Below are positions 25,801-34,885 of a stretch of DNA of 64,000 nt, in pieces; positions within the stretch are counted from its first letter, which is position 1; each line of letters starts with the position of its first letter. This DNA comes from Lasiodiplodia sp. COLG20 (taxonomy: Eukaryota; Ascomycota; Dothideomycetes; Botryosphaeriales; Botryosphaeriaceae). Where the stretch lies: NCBI GenBank assembly GCA_009801085.1, contig VNWV01000007.1, forward strand, positions 620,001-684,000. The letters are read 5' to 3'. The notes under the pieces are model-generated. The model was not told the origin of the DNA, did not search any database, and saw nothing but the letters and a program-made list of their open reading frames with translations. A program made the translations under genes and the position numbers.

Positions 25801-25835
25801 GTAGGCATTAGGGGTGGAGTATAGCTGCCATAGTA
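16873..25835. other. 9-kb gene desert
   Basis: No open frame exceeds about 200 codons and none of the translations resembles a known protein on either strand. Only 17.2-18.2 kb is strikingly GC-rich; the stretch from about 21.4 to 24.4 kb is visibly lower in GC. No terminal inverted repeats, LTRs, transposase or reverse transcriptase remnants, tandem satellites or tRNA-like A/B box pairs could be found by eye. The first few hundred bases after 16872 are the expected promoter of the Uds1-like gene. The last ~300 bases before 25836 are the expected 3' UTR of BET4. Homopolymer runs occur around 22650-22690. Confidence 0.5.
25716..25730. repeat. perfect 7-bp inverted repeat TGGGTTC-C-GAACCCA
   Basis: Two 7-bp arms separated by one base, about 105 bp downstream of the BET4 stop codon. 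It could be a dimeric transcription-factor site or chance. The arms are too close to form an RNA hairpin. Confidence 0.3.
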
Positions 25836-27027
25836 TTATAGTTTGAGCTTCTTGCTGAGATCATCCCATCTAGCTGAGCGAAGGGGGTCAAGATTCTTCA
25901 ATTGGGACAGCCATTCAGCCATCTCGGTAGCAAGCCCGGCATCTTCTCCTTGTTTTGCCACTTTCAGCGCTGCTGCGGTTTCCAGCAAGGCTTGGTAGAT
26001 CCACTTGCAGTCCTCTGCTCCGTCGAGCATATCTCTGATGGCATCCAGCTCTGCTTCCAGGTACTTGGCGCGTACTCCATCATCAACGTCTTGAACGATA
26101 CGTGCGTTCCGAGGGCTGTTCTGGTCAAGCGTGGCCATGAGGAAGGCATGATAAAACCACAAGGACTGGTCGTAGGGGTCTGTGTACAAGGCGCCTTGGA
26201 TGAGGTCCAACTCTGACTTCATGAACTTCTGGCGTGCTTCTCCGTCTGCATTGCGTTCGTCTAGCAAACGAGGGATTAGCTTGCTACGGTTATGCCAGGC
26301 GGAAAAGTTGGACAGGTTGGTCTTGATCATCTTTGTGGTGTACTCGAACTCAGGCTCGACCATGCTCGTATCTTGGCCGTCTAGCTGTTCCAGGTTCGAG
26401 ACGACGAGTCTCCTGTAGTTCCAGCCGTGGAAGTTGCGACTGTCCCGGCTCAGCATCTTGCCGACCAGACCGAGCTCTTCCTGCCACAGGCGCCGCGCGT
26501 AGCTGGTAGGCAATAACTCGGTGGACTGTTGCAACAACCATATCCTGTGATTCCATATCCAGTAGCACTTCGGGAACTTCATGATGAGAGGAACGAGAAA
26601 GTGGAGGTCGTTTGTTATGTGGTCGAGAACCGTTTGCTGGCCAGAGGAGAGCTCCTCTTCTGCCGACGGGGAAGAGGCCAGAGCATCTTTGAACATGTGC
26701 TCGAGAATCAAGCGGCGGTGGTTCCATATGGTATAGTATTCGGGGTTCTGGGCGAGGAGCTTGGAGACAAGGGCCAGCGACTCGGGCGTGTATTGCGTCG
26801 CAGCAATCTGGGGAGGCTTGTTAGTCGCAGACAGGACGAGAGCGCAACGATTGCTTGCCTTCGCATTCACTTGAGTGACCAGCTCATTGTATTTCTCTAT
26901 CTGCTCGAGCTCCTTCTGCTTCTGTTGCTCTGAGCGGTGCTGGAGGGACTGGGAGCGCGGAGCGCCGTGCTGCTTCTGTCAGGACGGTGTGCAAGGCAAA
27001 AGGGCAGGCACGACGCACGCTGGCCAT
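25836..27027 (-). CDS. BET4: Rab geranylgeranyltransferase alpha subunit, 363 residues, three exons
   Basis: Exons: 27027-27019 (a 9-bp first exon encoding MAS), 26969-26859 and 26807-25836. Intron 1 (49 bp) is GTGCGT..AG. Intron 2 (51 bp) is GC-AG, with AAG|GCAAGC at the donor, a GACTAAC branch site and CCCCAG at the acceptor. Splicing it gives YNELVTQVNAKIAATQ followed by YTPESLALVSKLL. From this Tyr to the next conserved NP this is 32 residues, as in human RABGGTA without a gap. The protein contains the prenyltransferase alpha repeats: NPEYYTIWNHRR, FPKCYWIWNHRIWLL, SRDSRNFHGWNYRR, NFSAWHNRSKLIPR and YDQSLWFYH. With the Bet2 beta subunit and the Rab escort protein it attaches geranylgeranyl groups to Rab GTPases in the cytosol. 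Length matches fungal Bet4. Transcribed divergently from AMA1. Confidence 0.93.
26808..26858 (-). other. BET4: GC-AG intron of BET4
   Basis: 51 bp. The donor AAG|GCAAGC is the strong exon-side context typical of GC-AG introns. The branch GACTAAC lies 9 bases before the CCCCAG acceptor. It contains no stop in frame, so an unspliced reading would extend from an internal ATG at 26870 and mislead gene finders. The only GT alternative nearby (CAA|GTGAAT, four codons earlier) would delete four residues from a segment that otherwise aligns with its family without gaps. Confidence 0.8.
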
Positions 27028-27468
27028 TTTGACGCAGTGGGGCAACAGTGAAAGATGGGCGAGAAAAGCGGCGGGTGTTGTTGCCTCGAAGCACGGCTGC
27101 CGTCATGCGCGCTCCTTCTCCGACGCGCCGCTACCCCACCGGCCACGACTTCTCGCCCATACCCTCTCTTCTCACCCGCGTCTTGTTTGCCCCGAAACAA
27201 CCATCGGGAATCCACTGATGAACAGACCCCGACTTGAAGGCTCACCTGAGGAGCCTAGCTACTGATATCACTATCTGACTTGGCTGCCTGACCAATTCCT
27301 CCAGCCTCCACGCCAAGACGCCTTGCCGCCTTGACTTCCTTCCGTTTTATTTTTCCACTTTGTGCTCCGCGTCCTGTCGACTATAGAGCGTCAGTATACC
27401 TTCAGTCAAATCGCCGCCTGATCTGCTGCATCGGGTGCTTTCTCGCAAACCATCGATCCACCTCATCC
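27028..27468. promoter_or_regulatory. divergent promoter BET4 / AMA1
   Basis: 441 bp separate the two start codons. The AMA1 side is pyrimidine-rich (about 27290-27360). A TTG-initiated extension of the AMA1 frame reaches back to 27331, but TTG is not a normal start here. No recognised meiotic URS1 or TATA motif was seen. Confidence 0.5.
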
Positions 27469-30447
27469 ATGGAACCTGCCAAGAAATCCCAAAGGACCTT
27501 CGTTCCGGGCATCGTCATGGACCGTGACTCGTCTTGGAAAAGATACTATCGCAAGATGAAGCTTGGCAATATCCCTTTTTTGAGCCCTAGGGTATCCTCC
27601 GGTCTAGACGACGGAAAGAGGATGGGCAGCTGTTACAACGGTTCAACATCCCTTTCCGATTCGCCCACAAAACGGGATCAATTCTCGCCCCTCGGGCATC
27701 GAGACTACTTCGACTTTGACCCGCTCTCTGGGAAGCCGCATACGACACCATCAGCATCGTCGGCTGAATCTGTCAATTTAACGAATCGACCCATCCTCAC
27801 TCCGACGAGCAACCGTATGGGAAATTCCTATTGTGAGTTGGACAAGCTGAACACCTCGTCCAAGAGCATTAAGTGCTTCAATAAATACCCTAAAGTCACC
27901 GCACGAATGGGGAGACGGTCGCATCCGCCCTCGGGTAATCAAGTTTCATACGAAAATGATAGCATCTTCCTCTCACAATGGAACTGCACCCAGGTGGATG
28001 GGATGGGCGAAATCGGAAAAGGCCTCCTACCTACTCCTCCATACTCACCCCCATTTGCAAGACGTCAAAGGGCCAGCATCAGCGATCATACCTTGGAAGT
28101 GGACGCGGATGGCGACATCACCCTTCCAGATGCGGATGCACCACGCCATCAGCGTCGCTGTAGAACTTCGCTTCGAAGTTCCATGTCCATTGACGTCGAT
28201 CTCAAGTCTCCAGCCAATGCGTGCTTCCCTGAGCCGGACAACTACCAGACCGACGCGAAGACCCCGCTTGTTCCAGCTTGCCCGGCCATCGAGCCGGTCC
28301 CATTTCCAGAGAAGCATCAAGAGAAGGGCGCTCTCAATCCCCTTTCACTTAGTAGGTGGGCTCCCGGGAATGAATCCGGTCGTCGGACGCGGGCTGCCAG
28401 CAAGCAACTCGATCGATTCATATTGCCGCGGAAGTCGCCAACGAGCTCTCGGGAAAGTCTTCGTTTAAGCGCTCCAGCAACTAGCTTGTCGGATTTCGAG
28501 AAGGCGGCACGCCAAAGGAACCCAGCATTTGACCCGTTCAGCGGCCATGTGCCGAGAAGTGCTAGGGTTCAGGATGCGTTTCAAACTTTGCAGAGACAGA
28601 GTTCGGCTAACAGGAGTCGGTCGTCTCTCCTGGACTGGGACAATTCTTTGGCACTCAGGCATGGCCCACGGCGGATCAGTGATGGAGCCGTCTGGAATGT
28701 CGGTGGATCGGGTGTTGTAACTGACAGCGTCTTCGGGATCCCTGATGGCCGAGGTGGCATGTTTACGAGCGGGACAAATGCGCCGTTGCATACTTCGATG
28801 TTCTTGACCGAGGGCGACCCTGTAAGCGAGCAAGAGGCTCACGAGAAGCGTCTTGCGTTCGCCATGGGAATCGATCAGTCGAATCGTATTCTCGGCTCAT
28901 TTGATGACCGTGCTAATTCTGATCCGACCACACCATCGGGGGCATGCTGGAGAACGCCGGACCAGAAGAGTCCCGAATGGGTTGACTGCGAGTGGACCAA
29001 GCGAGGCTCTCTAACAAGCGGTCTTTCCCAGACGATAGGCTTGCAATGGGATCATGCTGACAGTGGTACAGGAACGAAGAAGAGTTGCAGGGAGAAGAGA
29101 CCTGTGCCAATTATTCCATTCAGATATGTTGCTTCTCTGCGCTCTTCCCTTTCTTGCTAACAATCATATACAGTGCTTGACGCGCCTCAGCTCAGAGACG
29201 ATTTCTACTGCTCACTGCTTGCATATTCCGATACCGCTAAATGTCTTGCTGTCGGTCTAGGAAGTAGCGTCTACCTGTGGTCAGAAATGCAGGGTGTGGG
29301 GACACCCGAGAGTATCAATGGCCCTTACAAGTCGCATGTGACGTCGTTGTCTTTCTCGTCTGCAGAGGGCGGACAAGGTATCCTCGCCATTGGCCGCGCT
29401 GACGCATCTGTTGCTCTATGGAGCGTCTTTGATGAAGAACTCCGTTTCAATGCTCAGCAGCCGCATCCAATCTCCTGTGTTTCCTTCGGGCCAAACATCG
29501 TCAGACGATCCTCGATGCGAGATCCATCAATCTTTGTCGACACTGAACCGTTATTGATCGGAGATGAGATGGGAAACGTATATTTTTTCTCTGTGGAATG
29601 GCCTGACAGCACCACGCGCGATCTTTTCGATTGGCCTGGAGCAATGACGCTCCTTACAAGGCTAAACGTTCACGCCCAACAAATATGTGGTCTTGTCTGG
29701 TCACCACATGGTGAGTTCTTCGCCACAGGAGGGAATGATAACAACTGCTTTCTTTTCGAAACCAAACACGTCATTTCTGTCATTCCGGGACAACAGACCA
29801 TGTGCGTCCGCCGCTCCGCTTCCGGCTCTCAACATTACACAGTTACACCAGGCCACGGATCCGTGCCTTCCCTCGATTCCAATGTTGCCAAGCATAAGTG
29901 GACACTAAATGCTGCCGTCAAGGCCATGGCCTTCTGCCCTTGGCAACGCGGCCTTCTGGCAATTGGCGGCGGTTCGAATGATCGCTGCATTCACTTTTAC
30001 CACACCTTCTCCGGTGCTTGCCTAGCTACAGTCGATTGCAGTGCACAAGTAACCAGTCTCATCTGGAGCACCACACGCCGCGAAATCTGCGCTACCTTCG
30101 GCTTTGCGCAGCCAGAGCACCCTTTTCGCATTGCCGTCTTCAGCTGGCCAGCGTGCGAGCAGCTCGTTGCCATACCCTGGGCAGACGAGCATCGTGCTCT
30201 CTACGCCATCGCGTATCCCGGTGGCCCGAATGATGGACGCACGAAGGGGGAAGGCGGCACATGGTGGAGCAGAACGCAGGTAGAAGGGTGCATCGTGGTT
30301 GCAACAAGCGATTCGAGCATAAAATTCCATGAGGTATGGAGTGAAGAGAGAAGACGGCCCAAGAGCGTGGTTGGTGGCCTGGGTGGCAGTGAGATCTTGG
30401 GCGAACTCCATGGAGTGGAGAAGGACGGGGGGATGATCATTCGTTAG
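27469..30447 (+). CDS. AMA1: meiosis-specific APC/C activator Ama1 (Cdc20/Cdh1 family), 976 residues, two exons
   Basis: Exons 27469-29123 and 29172-30447. The C-box DRFILPRKS is at about residue 315 (Cdc20-family DRFIPxR). The conserved pre-propeller segment RPVPIIPFR|VLDAPQLRDDFY matches Cdh1 RKISKIPFKVLDAPELQDDFY position for position and is split by the intron. WD40 repeats follow from about 560 to 965 (VGLGSSVYLWSE, ICGLVWSPHGEFFATGGNDN, MAFCPWQRGLLAIGGGSND). The chain ends in Ile-Arg, the IR tail that docks on APC/C TPR subunits. Activators of this family recruit substrates to the anaphase-promoting complex; Ama1 acts in meiosis and sporulation. About 310 residues precede the C-box, longer than I expect for Ama1 homologues. 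The only intron is non-canonical (AT-AC), described separately. ATG 27469 is used because the upstream in-frame extension has no ATG. Confidence 0.85.
29124..29171 (+). other. AMA1: AT-AC intron of AMA1 (U2-like)
   Basis: 48 bp starting ATATGT and ending CATATAC, with a GCTAAC branch element ending 12 bases before the end. CAG|ATATGT ... ATAC|AGTG joins AG+A into the Arg codon of the invariant RVLDAP motif. The donor equals the fungal consensus GTATGT with the first G changed to A, and the acceptor ends C instead of G. This is the paired first/last-base change known from U2-type AT-AC introns. The only local GT-AG choice (GT at 29128, AG at 29173) shifts the frame and soon hits a stop. A slid alternative with AT-AG ends (29126-29173) would give RLLDAP. 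The unspliced frame stops at 29158-29160. Confidence 0.7.
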
Positions 30448-31559
30448 ACACCCCTGGCTCTCATCCCCTCTTGGAGTGCGTAGGCGCATCGCAACTGCAG
30501 CCACGCTTAGTGCTATTGATAGAACGACCAGAACACTCATTCAACTTCCTATTTCTCAGTATCACTCACCTACTACCTTCGCAGCATGCTCTCTTCAATG
30601 CATGAATCGCTTAGACAGAGTAGAGAGTTCCGCATTGCTACGTGTCGTGCGCCCCGGACGATTGTATTGGTTGGTGTGTTCAAAAAACAAAAACGAACCC
30701 CCCCATTAGCCAATCCATGTACAGACGTGTTCATTATGAAAACCCATGTTGTTCATGAATCTGTAGTAACATTCGCATCGTCTCAGTCTCCTGCTCCGCA
30801 AAGCTAAGAAATACGAGCAATAGGAATAGTGGTGGGAGCGGAGGCTGAAAAGTCTCTGTCCGCCGGCAGCACATTGTTATTCCTGTTCAACCTTCTCTAG
30901 GCAGGAGGTAGCGCTGGTGTTACATTTCATCTCCAGAAACTCAATTGACTAGTGTCACTACTGTGACAGCAAATATTGGTTGGATATAAACATCGTGTGC
31001 ATCTACAAAGGGTTCAAGGTGGAAAGCCTGCTCGACACCGAGTAAGCTTGGGCTTGACAACTCATTTAGGAAGCTGGGCATAGCGGGGCATTGCCTCTGG
31101 CAAACTAAGCTTCTTTTGGGCCCACAGTGCGTAGTTCTTGAGGGATTTAGTAGTGAAGGTATACGTCAATGGCAGACCCGGCGTTATTGGTGTTTTGAGC
31201 TGAAAACTAAAGTTTTTAAGCCAAATGGAACCCGCAAACTTTAATCTGACGTGCTGCCGATCATTCGGAATGCGCCTGTTGCAATTGAGACACAGCCCAA
31301 CGTAACTGCGCAATCACACCCGGCGCTACTGTATCACGGTGAAAGCGTCCCAAAGAAACCGGGAATTTTTTGACTGAAATTCGGAAGGTTGATGCCTTGG
31401 AGTATATCATTCCATGATTCTTTACGCCCGCACTCAACCAATTGATGACCCCCGAAATGCCCATGCCTTCATTGAAACCCGGTATATCGCATCTGCTTTT
31501 TGCCTCCCATTCCGAAGCGACGTTTTTCTTCCCCAATATCAAGCCCCGACATCCAGCGC
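30448..31559. other. intergenic between convergent AMA1 and RPS6
   Basis: About 1.1 kb holding the 3' ends of two convergent genes. A minus-strand open frame at 31062-31313 (83 codons) shows no family resemblance. No other signal seen. Confidence 0.5.
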
Positions 31560-32444
31560 TTACTTGCGCATGGAAGAAGCCCTCCTCTTCTTGGCCTCGT
31601 CGTGGGCGGCCTTGCCCTCGACAACACGCTGGTGGAGGAGCTTGGCGTACTCGGACTGTTTCTCCATTAGTTTGCGTCCAATTGGGTTCGCAGAGCATTG
31701 TGTAACGTACGGCAGCATCGCGCTGGCGCTCGGCGTTGCGGCGCTTGAGGGCGATCCTGTGGCGCTTGTGCTGGAGGCGCTGAGGAGTAACCAGACGCTG
31801 GATCCTGGGAGCCTTGGTGTAGGGCTTCTTGCCCTCGCCCTTGGGCTGGACCTCGCGGCGGATGACGAACTTGCGGACCTATTTTCACAGATTGTACATC
31901 AGACTCGGCTCTTTCAACTCAGACTCGGACATCATCTCAAGATAATTGAGATGACCCGGCGAAGCACAATGAGGGGAAGAAAACCCACATCGTCTTCCTT
32001 GCTGAGACCAAACATGCGGCGGATCTTGGTGGCGCGCTTGGGGCCGAGACGCTTGGGGTGGACAGTGTCGGTCAGGCCGGGGATGTCGTTCTCGCCCTGC
32101 TTGACGATGGAGAGAGCGAGGACGGAAAGGTCCATGGCGACAATGCAGCCGCGGACGGACTTCCTCTTGCGCTCACCAGTGCGGCGGGGGCGGTAGCAGG
32201 AGTGGCCGTCGGAGAGCAGGAGACGGACACGGGTGGGGTGCATGACACCCTGCTTCATCGGGAAACCCTGCTTGTCGTTGCCGCCGGTGATGCGGAAGAC
32301 GTAGCCCTTGAACTCGTCGCCAACGCTGTCGCCGGGAACCTCCTGACCCATGCGGCGGTCCATGAAAACGCGGAGCTTGCGCTCATCTTCGATCTCGATC
32401 AGCTTCTGCGAGCCGTTGGCCGGGTAGGAAATGTTGAGCTTCAT
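31560..32444 (-). CDS. RPS6: 40S ribosomal protein S6 (eS6), 239 residues, three exons
   Basis: Exons 32444-31989, 31878-31711 and 31655-31560. Introns are 110 bp (GTGGGT..TAG) and 55 bp (GTACGT, ACTAAT branch, CAG). Joining gives [16 protein letters not shown] and [17 protein letters not shown], both continuous in eS6 proteins, and the total of 239 residues is the standard fungal length. It starts MKLNISYP, and the C-terminus is [10 protein letters not shown]. This holds the RRxSS phosphorylation site of eS6, which TOR-dependent S6-kinase-type enzymes modify in response to nutrients. It is a component of the small ribosomal subunit. It is divergent from PRPP synthetase with 331 bp between starts. 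The first intron carries a hairpin and a duplicated 10-mer (separate entries). Confidence 0.97.
31899..31928 (-). repeat. RPS6: direct repeat of a 10-mer in RPS6 intron 1
   Basis: TCAGACTCGG (plus-strand orientation) occurs at 31899-31908 and again at 31919-31928, spaced 20 bp start to start, between the hairpin and the 3' splice site of the intron. Confidence 0.6.
31932..31954 (-). repeat. RPS6: perfect hairpin in RPS6 intron 1
   Basis: Inverted repeat TCATCTCAA / TTGAGATGA with 9-bp arms and a 5-base loop. It could be lengthened by an outer CGG/CCG pairing across a small internal loop. It sits near the middle of the 110-bp intron, well away from both splice sites. Confidence 0.6.
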
Positions 32445-32775
32445 CTTGACGGCTCGGGGGTCAAGATCGAAAGGACTTGGGTGTCGGGGGCTGGTGTGGT
32501 CGTCGCGGTCGTCGCGGTAAAGCGGTGTTGGTTGAATTCTTTTCGAGTGGGCTTCGCTAGCGGCGCCGGCGAAACATGTCGCCGCGGCGCACTGGGCGTC
32601 TGGCGCCGAGCGGGTGCTCACCGCCCGCTGGGGCCGGCAGGCGGTCGGGCGCGGCAGATGCGGGCGCGAATGGATTTTATCGCATTCTGCAAGGCGGGCG
32701 TCGCTCTCGAAGCCTCCACCATGCGCAACGCCAGCAACCTCCGCGCTCCCGCCGCTGCTGCTGCCGTCCCCCGCC
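32445..32775. promoter_or_regulatory. divergent promoter RPS6 / PRPP synthetase
   Basis: 331 bp between the two start codons, strongly GC-rich at about 32560-32660 with interleaved GGCGCC/CGGCGC runs. No TATA box or recognised ribosomal-protein element could be identified. Confidence 0.6.
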
Positions 32776-33942
32776 ATGGCCACCAACTCGATCAAGCTGC
32801 TCACGGGCAACAGCCACCCCTCGCTCGCCAAGCTGGTGGCTGATCGGTACGCTGCTACCTGACTGGCTTTGAAGCTGCACTGCGCTGGGCGCTGCGCTCA
32901 CACTGCAACCACTGCACAGGCTAGGCATCGAGCTGACCAAGATCCTCGTGCTACAATACTCCAACCAGGAGACCTCCGTCACCATCGGCGAGTCGGTTCG
33001 CGACGAAGATGGTACTGCTGCCTCTCTCGCCCTGTCTGCGCAGCCCAAGCACGCCCAACTGACATGATGCACTCGCCCAGTCTTCATCCTGCAGTCGACC
33101 GCCCCCGGCGACATCAATGACGGCCTAATGGAGCTGCTGATCATGATCAACGCCTGCAAGACCGCCTCGGCCCGCCGCATCACTGCCGTCATCCCCAACT
33201 TCCCCTACGCTCGTCAGGATAAGAAGGACAAGTCGCGTGCTCCCATCACCGCTAAGCTGATGGCCAACATGCTGCAAACGGCCGGCTGCAACCATGTCAT
33301 CACCATGGACCTGCACGCCAGCCAGATTCAGGGCTTCTTCAACGTCCCTGTTGACAACCTCTACGCCGAGCCCAGCACGCTGCGCTGGATTCGCGAGCAC
33401 CTCCCCGTCAAGGAGTGTGTCATTGTCAGCCCTGATGCTGGTGGTGCGAAGAGAGCCACGTCCATCGCCGACGGCCTCGACCTCGGCTTCGCGCTGATCC
33501 ACAAGGAGCGCGCTCGGCCGAACGAGGTTTCGAAGATGGTTCTGGTCGGAGATGTTAGCGATAAGATCGCCATCATCGTCGACGATATGGCCGACACTTG
33601 TGGTACGCTTGCGAAGGCTGCTGATGTCGTCATTCAGCACGGCGCTAAGTCGGCCATTGCCATTGTCACGCACGGTATCCTGAGCGGCAACGCCATCAAT
33701 GCGCTGAACAACAGCAAGCTGGAGAAGGTTGTCGTGACCAACACGGTGCCGCACGACGACAAAAAGCTGCTTTGCCCGCGCATCGAGACCATCGACATCA
33801 GCCCAACTGTAAGTGCCGCTACTGGTTTTTTTTTTTTTTTTAAATGCAAACTGACTTGTCTTTGTAGCTGGCTGAAGCTTGCCGTCGTACCCACAACGGC
33901 GAGAGTGTGTCGTTCCTGTTCAAGCACGCCCCTGTCGACTAA
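32776..33942 (+). CDS. ribose-phosphate pyrophosphokinase (PRPP synthetase), 321 residues, four exons
   Basis: Exons 32776-32846, 32920-33011, 33081-33808 and 33868-33942; introns of 73, 69 and 59 bp, all GT-AG, with phases 2, 1 and 0 that join cleanly. Residues 1-60 ([20 protein letters not shown], then [19 protein letters not shown]) and the catalytic flexible-loop region ([16 protein letters not shown]) are canonical. The PRPP-binding loop reads [10 protein letters not shown] at about 221-230. The enzyme transfers pyrophosphate from ATP to ribose 5-phosphate, making PRPP for purine, pyrimidine, His, Trp and NAD synthesis in the cytosol. The N-terminus resembles yeast Prs2/Prs4 more than Prs3. 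No non-homologous insertion of the Prs1/Prs5 type is present. The third intron contains a 16-base T run. It shares a promoter with RPS6. Confidence 0.95.
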
Positions 33943-34885
33943 CTTTGTTTCGCTCATACCACGTATATTTCCTCTTTCCTTCCATTTCTGGCGTATGGCG
34001 CGGCGACGAGAAAGCGGATAAATAACATGTACGGGACCAAAGAAGAAACGATACGGTACTCCTGGTACACAGAACAAAAATAGCTCACGAGAAAGATCTT
34101 ACCATCTAAACGAGTCAACCAAAGAAAGAAAAACTTCAAAATCTCCGCCTTTCCCACCCGCTCAGTCCGAGTCTTTATCTATCCTTATCATTGGTGAAAG
34201 TAGGGAAACAGTCCGAACAGCGCCCCACCCAATTCCCCGGTCTTACATACGTACGTTCATGCATGCCGCCGGATAATTATGCTATGCAAACCCTATTGCT
34301 CCTTCGGGATGGCGTGAAGGGGCATGTTTCAAAAATGTTTGCTTGGCCAGACGTCGGAGCATCATGCAAGTGGACAGATGGGGTAATGCTATGTGTTCTA
34401 TGTTCTAGCCATTTTCTATTTCTGTTAGTATATTTCCGGGTGCAGAAACGGTGCCAGCTCTTCCGTCGACCAGGGGCTGGGCCTTACGTGGATGGGATTC
34501 CGTAGGACAAAGTTTGTTCTAGTGGCGAACGATGAGGTCCAGACTCCTCCGGAATAATCCATTTCCTCGGTTTTCACTGAATTTTCTCCGGTTGGCTTTG
34601 AGAAAGGCGCCATCACCCCATCATTGGTGTGCCACAGCGGGCATAGCAGTGTCTTGTGCCAGGGGGACGGCTGACAGATGACAGATCACAGGATGTCCAA
34701 ACAGCCCGCCTCCCAGGGCCAACCAGACTCACAACCAGGCAGGGCAAGTCGCAATATTCACTTTGCTCATTGAATCATGTTTATTTCGTTGCGTTGAAAA
34801 AAGCAAATAGATATCAGCACACCGTCCATCCCCGAACACAAAATGTCTGGAATTATCAACACTCCTCGGCCACGATGTACCATCT
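33943..34885. other. intergenic between convergent genes
   Basis: About 940 bp holding the 3' UTRs of the PRPP synthetase (plus) and the sugar transporter (minus). No supported gene; an open frame at 34191-34505 has no family resemblance. Confidence 0.5.

Noticed and set aside
31062..31313. 83-codon minus-strand open frame between AMA1 and RPS6
   Set aside because: No family resemblance, and it lies in the shared 3' flank of two convergent genes.
31904..31945. Possible C/D-box snoRNA in RPS6 intron 1
   Set aside because: C-box-like ATGATGT and CTGA motifs are only about 30 bases apart and there is no closing terminal stem; too short for a known C/D snoRNA.
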